Shown here piece by piece: positions 35,001 through 45,869 of a stretch of DNA of 64,000 nt. This stretch comes from Gordionus sp. m RMFG-2023 (Eukaryota > Nematomorpha > Gordioida > Chordodea > Parachordodidae), in NCBI RefSeq assembly GCF_954871325.1, contig NC_088778.1, positions 9,333,743 through 9,397,742 on the forward strand, written 5' to 3'. The notes beneath the pieces were generated by a model. The model was not told the DNA's origin, did no database searches, and worked only from the letters and a program-made list of their open reading frames with translations. Both the position numbers and the translations under genes were made by a program. Every line of letters starts with the position of its first letter. Position 1 is the stretch's first letter.

Positions 35001-37972
35001 TAAAATATTTTGTGAATTTAGGAAAAGGAAATTCTATATTATTATCATTTTTCATGGAAATTATTAAACAAAATTATTTTCAATATCAATTTATATCGTC
35101 GACATTTTATATTATTTTAAAAACTATTATAAAGTAGATTTTAAAATATAAATTTCAAAATTAAATAACAAGATTATTTTTATAATTAATTATAAATATA
35201 TTTTAATGATGCTTATGTGCATTTATTATATAAAATTGCTCTTTTTTTAAAAGTAGCGGGCTAAAGATACGGCTACTGAAAAATATAGCGCGCTACTTTA
35301 ACAACACTAGATTATATATGTTAAAAGCTTGAACGTAGGGATTTATGTTAAAGTTTTTATGCCATCATGTTTGTGAAATCTTTATTCATATTAATGAGGA
35401 ATACCTTTATATTTTATTTAAATAGAAGGAAAAGTACATTTTATAAATATAAGAAAATTAAATTTATAATTTAAAAAGATAGTCTTATTATAAAATATAA
35501 AAATAATTTTAATTTCACAGAATAAGCATAGTTATGGAATACATGTTAGATAAGGAACTTATTGTGAATTCTGTTTTATATCCTAAATGCGCTTCTCATA
35601 TGCCAAAGTCCATTAATAGATCTTCAAACCGTTTTCTTTATAAAGAAAACCATAGCTCTTCTTTAGTAATTTGTAAAATGTTTAGAAGAACGAAATTAAA
35701 TATTTTAGATTGAATTTTGCGCTCCAAAGGATCATAGTGAGGGTAGACAGCGTAATACCAGTTAGTATCCAAGCATACTTATAATATTGTTTATATTTAT
35801 TTGTAGTTCCTCTCTTATATTGTGAGATTTAAATAAACCATTTTATCTATCTCGGAGAACTTTTAGTCAATGCCCAATACTTCTTATAATTTGTGAAGAC
35901 ACCCGAAAATATTCAACATAATTTACCAGATAAGTCATAAATATCAACAAACGATCTTTTAAAGATATAATTTCAATCGCAAAATCTTTGAATATATTGC
36001 ATCAAATTGTGTCGAACAATGAGTGAAACATCTAATATAAATAATTTAATAACAACACAAATCAGAAGTGTTTAGTAAAATAATGTTTCCGCCTTCCAAT
36101 AATGGCTTAAATCTTGAGTGGTGAAGATAAAATAGAATTTTTATTGGTGATAATACAGATAAAATTATAATCTTCAATCAACTCTTGGGTGTAGTAGCTT
36201 CTTTAACTTGTGAATTTCTTTACCTTTTAGCCTATGCAAAAAAAATAACTAACTATAAACTATAGGCAAACCAGAAATACTTTGAAATTTCTTTTTCTTG
36301 GTAAAATGGAAATCATTAGAACCTGTTAATATGAATGAACCTCTTCATATTAAAAAATGGAGTGATTCCATGTCATAGTTTTAACCTAATTCCTTTCAAT
36401 TTTCTATAAATTGAATGCTGATAAAATATGAATTAAAAAATATAACTAATATTTGAAATTTATTTAAACTGTTTAGGTTTAAAAAAAAACAATTTGCCTA
36501 AATATCTCGAAAAAAAACATTGTTATAGGTGGAAAATCCACCTATAAGCACGTCTTAATAGGCCTACCTACCTTGATGTTGCATAATGCATTAACGGCGA
36601 TTTAGGCCTAAAACCTGGAATGCCTATAATCATTCATTTATTTTTATTGGACGAGACATGAAAAATTTAAATTTTTAATCTTGTAAGTTGTAACATTTTA
36701 TAAAATAATAATATATTTATTATAATTCAAAAACACCCATTATTTAATAGACTAGCATCAATGTTACCTTTAATTCGACCTATCTAAAAACGAATGCTAA
36801 CTAACAATTTTAAACGAATTATTTGAATAATTTGTTTATTGGACAAAATATTTGATTAATATGTTAGATTTAAATCAAATTTTTCGAAATAATTATTAAT
36901 TTTTTTTAAAATAAAATTTAATCATTTCTGATAGGTGGTATTTATTAATCAATTGTTGGAACTATAGGTGTGTAATTACTATATTTTAAGACATTTAAGC
37001 CAATTTTTAACTGGCTAAAAAATTGTCTACCGAGTTTTTAATCGAAAACTATCACTTTAGCCTTGAAGTTTTTCTTAAAGTATAGCAGCTCAAATTTGGA
37101 AGAAACTAATATAATTTAAAACTCTTTAGCGCCTGTAGATTGGGATGAATTAGCCGTAGCCACTACCCAACTATAGTTGGAACTAATTTTCTGTCAAAAA
37201 TCGCATGTCTAATAAAAATAAACAATAAGAAAAACTATTTGCCTTAAAAATTGACTGTCATTATGAATTAAATTGATATGCTGTAACAAAGAATATTATC
37301 CACATATTTAACTTCCTGGTTATAGGCATTCCTTGTTTTGGGCGTATTCTCAACTGAAATGGATGTCTACCAATGAATTTTACACACTCGTTGTATCTTA
37401 ATAACTTTTATTTTGAGAAATTTTAAATTCAGGTCATCTTTTCAGTTAAAATATTAATAATTCAAAAAACATGTAATTAACCTCTTCTAATTAAATATTT
37501 CTCTTTTTCCATTTAAAAGTAAATGATCATGTAATTCTAAGACTCCCTTCCAAGCAAGAGGTAAACCTGAGCCGAGAATGCATAGCTACTGTTGGCAGAT
37601 GTTCTAATCCAGAACACAAGCACATGGTCATAGGAGGTCCTTTGCAAAAGAGGTTAAATATTAATTATTCAATGATCAATTTGGAAAAGTTTTTTTTTCG
37701 ACCATGATTTTCGCAATCTTTTAAACAATTAAAGTAATATTCACTATAGCGTACTTTATTTTGATTGAAATTTATAATTTATATATATATTAAAACCTGT
37801 AAAAATAAGATATCTAGGTTATAGGCCAAGGAGTGGACTCTGGCATAGGAAAGACGGAACCTGTGGACGTAAAATAAGACCTCTCCCACCAATACGCATA
37901 TATGATAAGCTAACCTCGGATAGTGGCTCTAGTGGAGGGCTGGTGAACGAGCTTAAACCTTCCTATCAGTAA
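32076..37972 (+). CDS. MRPL2: Mitochondrial large-subunit ribosomal protein L2 (uL2m), 6 exons
   Basis: uL2m binds 16S-like rRNA at the peptidyl-transferase region of the mitoribosome. Exons are 32076-32274, 32317-32414, 32519-32666, 33562-33717, 37520-37652 and 37825-37972, all with GT-AG junctions in consistent phase. The joined frame gives 293 residues, the usual family length (human 305). Family landmarks in order: [87 protein letters not shown], then [20 protein letters not shown]. The last corresponds to the conserved RNA-binding [15 protein letters not shown] end. The N-terminus ([15 protein letters not shown]) is a plausible mitochondrial targeting peptide. Intron 4 (3.8 kb) holds a hAT-like MITE. 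The TAA stop at 37970-37972 lies inside a perfect donor (CA|GTAAGT), which allows an alternative end (see 40441-40642). Confidence 0.95.
33928..35309. mobile_element. Non-autonomous hAT-like element in MRPL2 intron 4
   Basis: The left end is CAGTGTTATTAAAAGCTAC and the right end GCTACTTTAACAACACTA. The flanks GAATATAT (33920-33927) and GATTATAT (35310-35317) agree at 7 of 8. Next to the ends the word AGTAGCGC/GCGCTACT is repeated several times in both orientations (about 33950-34050 and 35250-35295). The 1.38-kb interior has no transposase frame. A related GTAGCGCG word at 46213-46225 may be a fragment of the same family. Confidence 0.75.
35318..37519. other. Remainder of MRPL2 intron 4
   Basis: Intronic AT-rich sequence. 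I see no exon of another gene and no clear repeat boundary. Confidence 0.5.
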
Positions 37973-38150
37973 GTTCTAAGATGCTTGAAATTGGAAACAA
38001 CTTTTATAATAACCCTTTATGAATTTTGATAGAATTCCTTACAATATACATTGTATCTGGCCTCCAAAAAAAAGCCGGACTAAGTTTTCAGAATTCCTAA
38101 ATAACCGACGAATGAATATGATATAAGAAATTGCAAGGATCATTCCACTT

Positions 38151-40094
38151 CAAATCGACCAAAAAACGAGATTATCGGACAACCATCTTATAAATGAATG
38201 AAACTTGGCATGTTAATTATTTATGTTGTAAATTTTAATAAAATCAAAATTTAGAGTGCTAAGTTAACCAGATCCAAATATATACGCCTTCATAGTCGAA
38301 AATCGCGCTATGCCTTATTAAATCTTGTTTTTTTGAAAAATACTTATGATAGAATTACAAATTATATATCATTTTATAGCCCTTAAAATTTTACATTTGA
38401 AAATATCGAAAATATATTTTAAAATTTCAAGTGTTTTCTTATTTCTGGTAAAAATAAAAAATTAACAATGTAAGGATGGGATTATTTTTGGGTGTTGATA
38501 TTTTCTAAAAATGTTTATATCTTTATATTAAACTATTTAAAATCTCGATCATTTTTTTAAAAAAATTTTATTAAAATTTTTAATATTTATATAAATAAAA
38601 AGATAATATAGATGGCGTTATAATAATAATATTTAAAAATAGGAATTTTATTGGTATTAAAATAAAAAAAATCCATTGAGTATAACCAATATGATTTCCT
38701 GAGACAATATGTAAGCAAGCAGCCCATATAGATATGATTATTATAAGGACCTTATATTGTTAAATAAACATATTTTATATTTATAAATTATTATAAAAAA
38801 AATTGTTGAATTTCATGAGGCGATAATTCCTACGTCCTGACGCTGTTGGAATCTACTATCGTTATTACAGTGTTATGCAGATATTTTTTAATTTATTTGC
38901 AAATAAAATTATTTGAGTTGCAAAGGATTTTTACAATAACATATTTATTTATTCTTATCAATTTTTGCAAATTAAATAATTTTATTTACAAACGAATTAA
39001 AAAATATGGAAATGTTTTCCATTAAATTTGCATAACACTGTATTTGATTAGCGGGCATTTTTCTTAATCTTGGGGTAAAAAAAGGATGGTGATAGTCCAT
39101 AGGAATGTAAAAAAGAAATATATTATTTTTTATTATGTGGCTAGCCACCAAAAATCGTTTAAATATACATAATCGGTCTTTTATTTACATGTTGAACCAG
39201 TCTTTTTTTTAAACATTTTTTTATGACGATTTTTGGTGGTTAGCCACAGTACTAATAAAGAATGAAATTCCTGATATATTTCTTTTTTACAACCCCGTGG
39301 ACCGACAATCTTCTTTTACCCCACAAGTGACATTAAATAATAACGGTAGTAGATCTCATCAGCAACAAGATATGCCTATAAATTATGGCCTCAGGTGATT
39401 CCATTAATTAGCACAAAATGGAATATGATAAAGATAATTAAAATATTTTTTTTTCTAATAGTTTGTATTTAAAATTTTAAGAGATGTTTATTTTACAATA
39501 TAGTTTCCAAATAATAATTCTATCTGTATGGGCTACCTTTTTACATGTCTCCCCAAGACATCATATTGGTTATACTCAATGGATTTTTTTTATTTTAATA
39601 CTAATCATTAATATTTTTTTTAAATATATAATGTTATAATAATTTTTTAATATAACGCCATCTATATTATCTTTTCTATTTATAAAAATAATAAAAATTA
39701 AAAAAACAAAAATGTTATCGAGACTTTTTATCAAATAGCCTAATATAAAGGTAATCAACATTTTTAGATAATATCAACACCCCAAAAAAATCCCTTCCTA
39801 ACAATGTTAATTTTTATTTTTTACCTGAAATAAGAAAACATTTGAAATTTTTTACTTTTAAGGGCTATAAGATGATATATAATTTGTAACTCCGTCTTAA
39901 TATTTTTTTTAAAAAACAAGATTTAATAAAATGAAGCATTGCGCGATTTTCGACTTTGAAGGCGTATATCTATCTTTGGATCTGGTTGAGATACGCTTTG
40001 AAATTTTGATTTTATTGACATCTAAAACTTAAATAACTATCATGCCAAGTTTCATTCATTTTTAAGATGGTTGATATGATCATTGGTCTATTTG
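38151..40094. repeat. 1.9-kb imperfect palindrome (foldback-like element)
   Basis: The left arm (38151-39160) and right arm (39226-40094) are reverse complements over nearly their whole length, with a loop of about 65 bp. Matching pairs include CAAATCGACC with GGTCTATTTG at the outer ends, GGATGGGATTATTTTTGGGT with CCCCAAAAAAATCCCTTCC, AGATAATATAGATGGCGTTA with TAACGCCATCTATATTATCT, and GTGGCTAGCCACC with GGTGGTTAGCCAC next to the loop. A Tc1/mariner-like MITE interrupts only the left arm. I find no coding frame and no clear target duplication. Confidence 0.85.
38868..39040. mobile_element. Tc1/mariner-like MITE nested in the palindrome's left arm
   Basis: The 173-bp segment runs from CAGTGTTATGCA to TGCATAACACTG (the right side reads TTTGCATAACACTG), flanked by TA on both sides (38866-38867 and 39041-39042). 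The whole insert is itself near-palindromic. The right arm of the host palindrome carries the uninterrupted site at the matching position (about 39333-39355), with a single TA, which proves insertion. Confidence 0.8.
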
Positions 40095-40440
40095 CTATGG
40101 GATTAGCCTACAACTTGTTGATAGGATTTTAAATGCGATTCAAATATAGCAATGGAATATTTTGTTTGTAATGAAATAAATAGCGTTGAGTTACTTGTTA
40201 TCATGAATCTCTTCTTTTTGCCTCAATTTATTTAGAGATTTTTTTCCCCATTATTGCAATGTGCAAGGCTTGTTTGATGATGTTTGTGATTATATGCTTA
40301 TAATACAAATTTCAATTAATAGATAACAATAACGAATTAAATATATGTTAACTTTTAATTATTTATAGAGTATATATATTTTTTTAAATATCTTATGTCT
40401 AAATCAATTTCCTTCTTGGAAATTTATTTATTTCTTTTAG

Positions 40441-40642
40441 TGCCACGAACAAGTTCGCAGATATGGATAAAAAGGACAAAAGGTACAAAAATTATATGGC
40501 GCTCCAAAAAAGGATGCAATACAAGCGGAAAAATTTGCTTATAGCCTATTACAATAATTTAAATTCTCGGCCTTATATATCTCCTGCTGAAAAATGTCGA
40601 CTAATATCGCTAACCCCTAGATTTATAAATTTGGATAGATGA
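40441..40642 (+). CDS. Candidate seventh exon of MRPL2, or terminal exon of an unknown transcript
   Basis: A strong acceptor (pyrimidine-rich tract, TTCTTTTAG at 40432-40440) opens a frame with no stop for 67 codons, ending TGA at 40640-40642. That is unlikely by chance in such AT-rich DNA. Its phase fits exactly the donor CA|GTAAGT at 37968/37969, and the spliced total would be 1080 nt (359 aa). The added part is very basic (KKDKRYKNYMALQKRMQYKR) and ends RPYISPAEKCRLISLTPRF followed by INLDR. I do not recognise it as part of any uL2m I know. It may be a lineage-specific extension or belong to another gene. Confidence 0.5.
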
Positions 40643-41877
40643 AAATATGCATATATTTATATATATACTAACTTCATGATATTATTATCTTTATGAAAGG
40701 ATTTTAATTTTTTGACCTGATGCAGATTATGATAACATATCTTAGGATAATATGATTCGTTGATAATAAATACGTAGTATTTAGATTTAAATCGTTTTGA
40801 TTTATGCTTTATAAATAACTTGGTTAGGTCTAAATGTATATTTACTAGGGATATCAGGTTATAAAAAAAGGTTAATTTATATAAATCTAAGCTTCCTGCT
40901 AGGGCTATTCGATATATTGGCATCGATATTAGTTATTATAAAGAAAGATTGGATCTGCTATATCATTTTAAAGCTGATTTTTGAATTTTTATAAGAAAGA
41001 GACATGAAAGAGATGTACAAGAACAAAAATGCTTATTATCATTTTAAAATGAATTCAAAAATTAAAATTTGCAATAATATTGGCAGATTATTTTTTCCAT
41101 ACATTATGAAATGAATTTTCTTTCTTCTGGGCATAAGCCTTGACCTACCAGAATTTAAGTAGAGTTCATTTTAAAATAAAATAGAAAGCCGCTTTGGAAT
41201 ATTTATTTTTTAAGAAAAGTTAATGGAAATATTCTGATTATATTTTTAAAATAAACTCAATTAAAATATTAATATTAACAAATAATTTTTTAACTATCAA
41301 GTTAGTATCAGATCGGTGATTATTTAATATCGAAACTTATTAGCTAAAAAGTTGCGAATCGGAAAGCCTTACTTCATGCCTTTCATAGTTTAAGGCTATT
41401 TAAGATTTTATGAAAGTTAACCTTTTTTTGCTATTATTATACGCAGGATAAATTGGCAAATACAGGGTAGAATGGCTCAAATTTAAACCACAAAATATTT
41501 TACTGTCTAAATTAGTATATATATTAATCTAAAAGATTTAGAGCTATTTTTCAAAATCAACTGTATAAAATATAATTTTGTTCTTGAAGTTAAATAAGTA
41601 AAAACTTTATTTATTTATATTTTAATATAATATCAAACATTTGAAGCAAAAACTATAAATCAATTATCAAATATTATAAATAATTTTATATTAACTAAAA
41701 AGTAGACAAATTTATATTCGTGATTAATAATGTTTATAATATTTAAATTAATATGCAATTATTAAATATTTAAATTATATAATATATATACAATTAAAAC
41801 ATTTTAGAGCCCATTTATATCCAACAGTTTACACATTTTATAGAATTCTAATCTTGATTACAATTAATGTCGATTTT
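40643..41877. other. AT-rich intergenic sequence
   Basis: Nothing recognisable; no terminal repeats or coding frames that I can support. Confidence 0.5.
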
Positions 41878-42142
41878 TGTTGAGATGACCTGATTAATCT
41901 TTTTTATATATTTCTTTTTCGTTATTAACTTAATATTAACCTTTTGATTTAAATTGATCTTTCGTTTATATAAATTGCTAAATTAATTTTTCGTTAAATT
42001 TATTTTTCTTTTATATAAATTGATTTTTACAAGCCATATAAGCATGAAAATATATTAAAATTTCTTATATGATTGTAATATGAATTGATAAATAAAATCA
42101 CCTAAATTTGTTACCTATTACCAGTAAACCTAGAAAACTTCA
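41878..42142 (+). repeat. Left LTR of the older Ty3/gypsy fossil
   Basis: 265 bp, TG...CA ends, with repeated ATATAAATTGATTTTT-like words. Confidence 0.8.
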
Positions 42143-42160
42143 TGGTGGCAGCGGTGGGAT
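42143..42160 (+). promoter_or_regulatory. Primer binding site, tRNA-Leu type
   Basis: TGGTGGCAGCGGTGGGAT is complementary over 18 nt to the 3' end (ATCCCACCGCTGCCA plus CCA) of animal tRNA-Leu of the AAG/TAG isoacceptor group, as I recall it. It starts right at the LTR end, as primer sites do. Confidence 0.75.
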
Positions 42161-43290
42161 GTGTTCAATTCTATGATCTTCGTAAAATTTAGTAAGGTTA
42201 ATACCATTATCACTGACTATTTTATTGGGTATACCAAATAAACTGATTATTTTCATCAAAACTCAGTGGTTATGTTTCTCATTCTTCTAATAATAGGGAG
42301 TTTGCTAAGTGCTTCAACACATACCATAAAATTTCTATCTTTAAATTGGACAAAGTCGATGTGCACGCGTTCGAATACTTTTGTTGTTGTTTCCCAAGAG
42401 TTTTGTATATTATGACTATGAGGATTATCTGCATATTTAACATGTATCACAATTTTTCACCTCCTGATCTATTTCAGCGTTTAAAAGGGCACCACAAATA
42501 ATCTTTCGCCAAAGTACCGGATTGTTTGTCAAGATTACCCCAAATGAACACAGAAGAGATAGTACAATAAATGGTGAAATAATTAATGAAAAATTTTGGG
42601 ACTTTCCAATAAATTTCAAAAGAATAGTTCAAGAAACTAGTATTGATATAGAATTAATGGAAGTAATTAACAATAAAAAAAAATGAACAGATAAAGAATA
42701 AAATATGTAAATGGAACTGAGCTTAATTAACAATCATTGACGAGAGATTATTTGTGGTAGCCTGGTTTAAACTCTGAAATAGATCAGGAGCTGAAAAATT
42801 GTGATACATGTAATAAATATGCAGATAATCCTCATAATATACAAAACCCTTGGTAAACAACAACAAAAGTATTCAAACGCATGCACATCGACTTTGCGCA
42901 ATTTTATGGTATGTGTTGACGCACTTAGCAAATTCCCTATTATTAGAAGAATGAGAAACATAACCACTGAGTCAACAATTAAAGAATTAATAAAAAGGTA
43001 TACCTAATTTAATAGTCAGTGATTATGGTACTAACTTTACAAGTAACTTATTCAAGAAATTTTGCGAAAATCATGGAATTGAACACATTCTCACCGTGCA
43101 TAACCACCAAAAGTTCAATGGTCTTGTGTGAGCGAATGATAAGATCAATGAAAATAAGCATGAAAAGTAATATGGAAATAAATAATAAAATAGACTTAGA
43201 TATAGCTTTAGAAAAATTCTTATTTAATTATCGTAATACACCAAACGCAATAACCAACAAGATACCAAGCCAGCTATTATAATTTTCACC
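42161..43290. repeat. Inverted pair of integrase segments inside the older Ty3/gypsy fossil
   Basis: A minus-strand arm (about 42160-42515) and a plus-strand arm (about 42735-43090) carry the same integrase region. Shared peptide words are NCDTC, YADNPH, HIDF, MVCV, ALSK and PIIRRMRNITTE. The arms are separated by about 220 bp of plus-strand connection sequence with a LSRLPQMN motif. The plus arm continues into further integrase sequence to about 43290. Confidence 0.8.
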
Positions 43291-44275
43291 TTTATAATTA
43301 TATTAATACTCTTTTCAGAGAAATTATAAGGGTAACTGAAATTAATCTATCTCTACCAACTTTCGATATTTTGTGAATATAAAGAATTTATTTTTTAGAT
43401 AATAATTTCAATTAAAACCTCCATTATTTACAAATGAATTAATTATTATGGCATTATGAGCGCTGATATATCTAAACTTTTTAAATTACATTTAAAAGGA
43501 TAGCAGAAGGTTTTATTTGGAAAACAATGTGTATGATTGTTTGCAATATATAGATAATAATTTTATAATAAAAGTATTAACTTTTACAGCAATAAATTGT
43601 GTTTTTATCCACGGCTGCTGTCTTTTCCTCGAAGTCGATATCGATGCCGAGGTAGCAGATTTTGCCCGTGGGGATGGTGATAATTTCATTAAATATTTCA
43701 GATTTTCGAATAGATTTATTTATCATTTATATTCATCTCAAAATTTAATAGATAACCCCTCAAAAAATTTATCCTACCCCGATTCAAGCAGCCTACCCCC
43801 TCAAAAAATATAATGCAAACTGTTCCTACCCTCCCCCCCCCCCGCTCATGTAGACGCTGTACCAAGCGAAGTGATGCTTAACAGAACTATAAGAGATGGG
43901 ATTTAATTAAACCACAAGAAGATAAAGTGAATGAATTTAATCGTAATATATCGTCAAATAGAAATATCATTAATGGTGAAAAGTTTGGTATAAAACTTTC
44001 AAGGATAGTATATGGGACAAAGGAACGGTAAAAGCAAAAATGGGAATTTATTATATGAAGTAGATATTGGAGAATTATTAAAAGACATTTAGACCAAATC
44101 AAAAAAAGATCAACGAGTATCATACCTCTTAATAATGAAACGAAACATTTGAAAACATATGATGTTTAGAGGTCGAATAGAAATAAAACGTTGCCTGCGC
44201 TATATGAAGATCATGAGTTTATAAGATTCACATACAAGAAGAACCTGAGTGGAGTTCATTTCTTAAAGGGTGGAA
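43291..44275 (+). other. 3' interior of the older Ty3/gypsy fossil with an odd GC-rich patch
   Basis: Poorly conserved sequence. The patch at about 43608-43680 is GC-richer than its surroundings and could be foreign, but I cannot identify it. The last part (about 43890-44275) is A-rich and runs into the purine tract of the right LTR. Confidence 0.4.
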
Positions 44276-44541
44276 TGTTGAGATGACCTGATCAATCTTT
44301 TTTATACATTTCTTTTTTGTTATTAACTTAATACTAACCTTTTGATTTAAATTGATTTTTCGTTTATATAAATTATTAAATTGATTTTTCCATTATATAA
44401 ATTGATTTTTACAAGCTAATAAATGAAAATATATTACATTTTTAGTAATTTTATAAATTTCTTATACGATTGTAATTTGAATTGATAAATAAAATCACCT
44501 AAATTTGTTATTCCTATTACCAGTAAACCTAGAAAACTTCA
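44276..44541 (+). repeat. Right LTR of the older Ty3/gypsy fossil
   Basis: 266 bp, TGTTGAGATGACCTGATCAA to CTAGAAAACTTCA; differs from the left LTR by substitutions and short length changes. Confidence 0.8.
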
Positions 44542-45545
44542 ACTTTTATTATACCATTTAGTTTATTTATTTAACATTTTACATTTATGAAACGATTTAG
44601 TTTATATTTTTAAACTTAAATATTCAAATGATTTTATATTAATATAAATAGATCGTTTTTAAAGGCATGCTTCGGACCTATCCTTCAGTCCGACCCAATT
44701 CGATATATTTCTCCAATTGATCCGAAATTTATTTCAAAAAGCACATTTTTTTTGAAAAATGGTGGTGACAGTAGCGCGCTTCTATTTATGAGGATGACGA
44801 AGTCGCTTCAATTAAAAAAAAATATTTACTTAAATGTAAATTAATTTATAATTTCATAATTACACCTAAAAATATATTCATATAATTTTGATGATTAAAT
44901 ATATTTCGAAATATAAATTATATTATTTATAAATAATTAATGGAAAAGATTAAGTAAATACTATTTTAAAAATAATTAGGAAATTTTATCATTAAAAAAT
45001 CCTTTATTTCTGCAAATTGTAAAAAGATATTAATGCCTAATCTTGCTGTACTCATTTGCTTTTCAAAAATTCATAAATCAAATATACCAGTTCCATTACT
45101 TAAGAGATAAGCTTAATTTTTATCAATTATTCATTAAAAGTTTTAAAAAATCTTAAAATGTGATATATACAAAGTTTGATTTTCCCTTGATTGATATTTT
45201 TTTATTCATTTAGTAATTGAAATTATATAAAGTAATTAGGAATAACATGTAAACACTTATATGACAACATATTTAGAAGAAGAAAAAAATTATTTTTGTT
45301 AAAAATAGTCATCCTCCTCTGGTGACGGCCATGAATTTTTAAATTATTTAAAATTATAACGTAATATTTCATAAATGATTTTTTGTTTAATCAGGCCTTT
45401 GAGATTGTTGTATTATGGCTCTTTTGGCTAATTAGTTTGATTAGGGATCTCTTTCCCAAATGAGCAGTTTGTTGAAATAGCAATGGGTATATATATATAT
45501 AAATATATTGTCAACTAGATGTAAATATTTTTGGGATTTCCATTT
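44542..45545. other. AT-rich intergenic sequence
   Basis: A short patch at 44665-44800 (TTCGGACCTATCC, GTGACAGTAGCGCGC) may be a repeat scrap sharing GTAGCGCG with the MITE at 33928. Otherwise nothing. Confidence 0.4.
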
Positions 45546-45869
45546 TTACATTATAACTAAGGAATCGTAATTATTATTTGATGAGGCGAAAATGTCTATA
45601 CATGTGAAGTCCCAATATAAGTGTTTCACTATATCCCAAGGGATTAACATATTCCCATCGGGCCGCGAGTTATTAATAACAGAAGTATCCCGTGGTTCGA
45701 GATATGAAAGAACATCGGCTTTGAATAATGAATCTTGGATTAATATTAATTCTTTCGTGCCGTGCCTTACATATTTGTATTTGTTCACATGACATTGTCG
45801 ATGTCTAGCTTTAAAATCAACTATTACCCTATATCTTTTAAAGGGGGGAGATATGATATGTCTAGCCAA
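45546..45869 (-). pseudogene. Retroelement-associated C-terminal domain fragment (LINE-like)
   Basis: The frame has no stop over 107 codons and contains SYLEPRD then NSRPDGNMLIPWD, HLYWDFTCIDIFASSN. This follows the pattern LEP..L...DG.RPDG..L.PW..G..L.WD.TC.DT.A.S, which I recall from many invertebrate proteins annotated next to reverse transcriptases. His and Cys residues lie upstream (RHRQCHVNK). No reverse transcriptase is visible nearby, so it is a fragment. The link to a particular retroelement class is from memory and not certain. Confidence 0.5.

Larger units (their letters stand above)
41878..44541 (+). mobile_element. Second Ty3/gypsy LTR retrotransposon fossil, older
   Basis: Direct LTRs (41878-42142 and 44276-44541, about 265 bp, TGTTGAGATGACCTG to AGAAAACTTCA) differ at several percent including length changes. 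The flanks ATTTT and ACTTT agree at 4 of 5. An 18-nt primer site TGGTGGCAGCGGTGGGAT follows the left LTR directly (42143-42160), and a purine tract AAAGGGTGGAA precedes the right one. Inside are a minus-strand integrase piece, then a plus-strand stretch with a connection-domain motif and integrase. The element is broken in many places and not coding now. Confidence 0.85.

Noticed and set aside
43517-43813. 98-codon frame inside the older Ty3/gypsy fossil
   Set aside because: No resemblance to retroelement or host domains; probably chance, although its GC-rich patch is noted.
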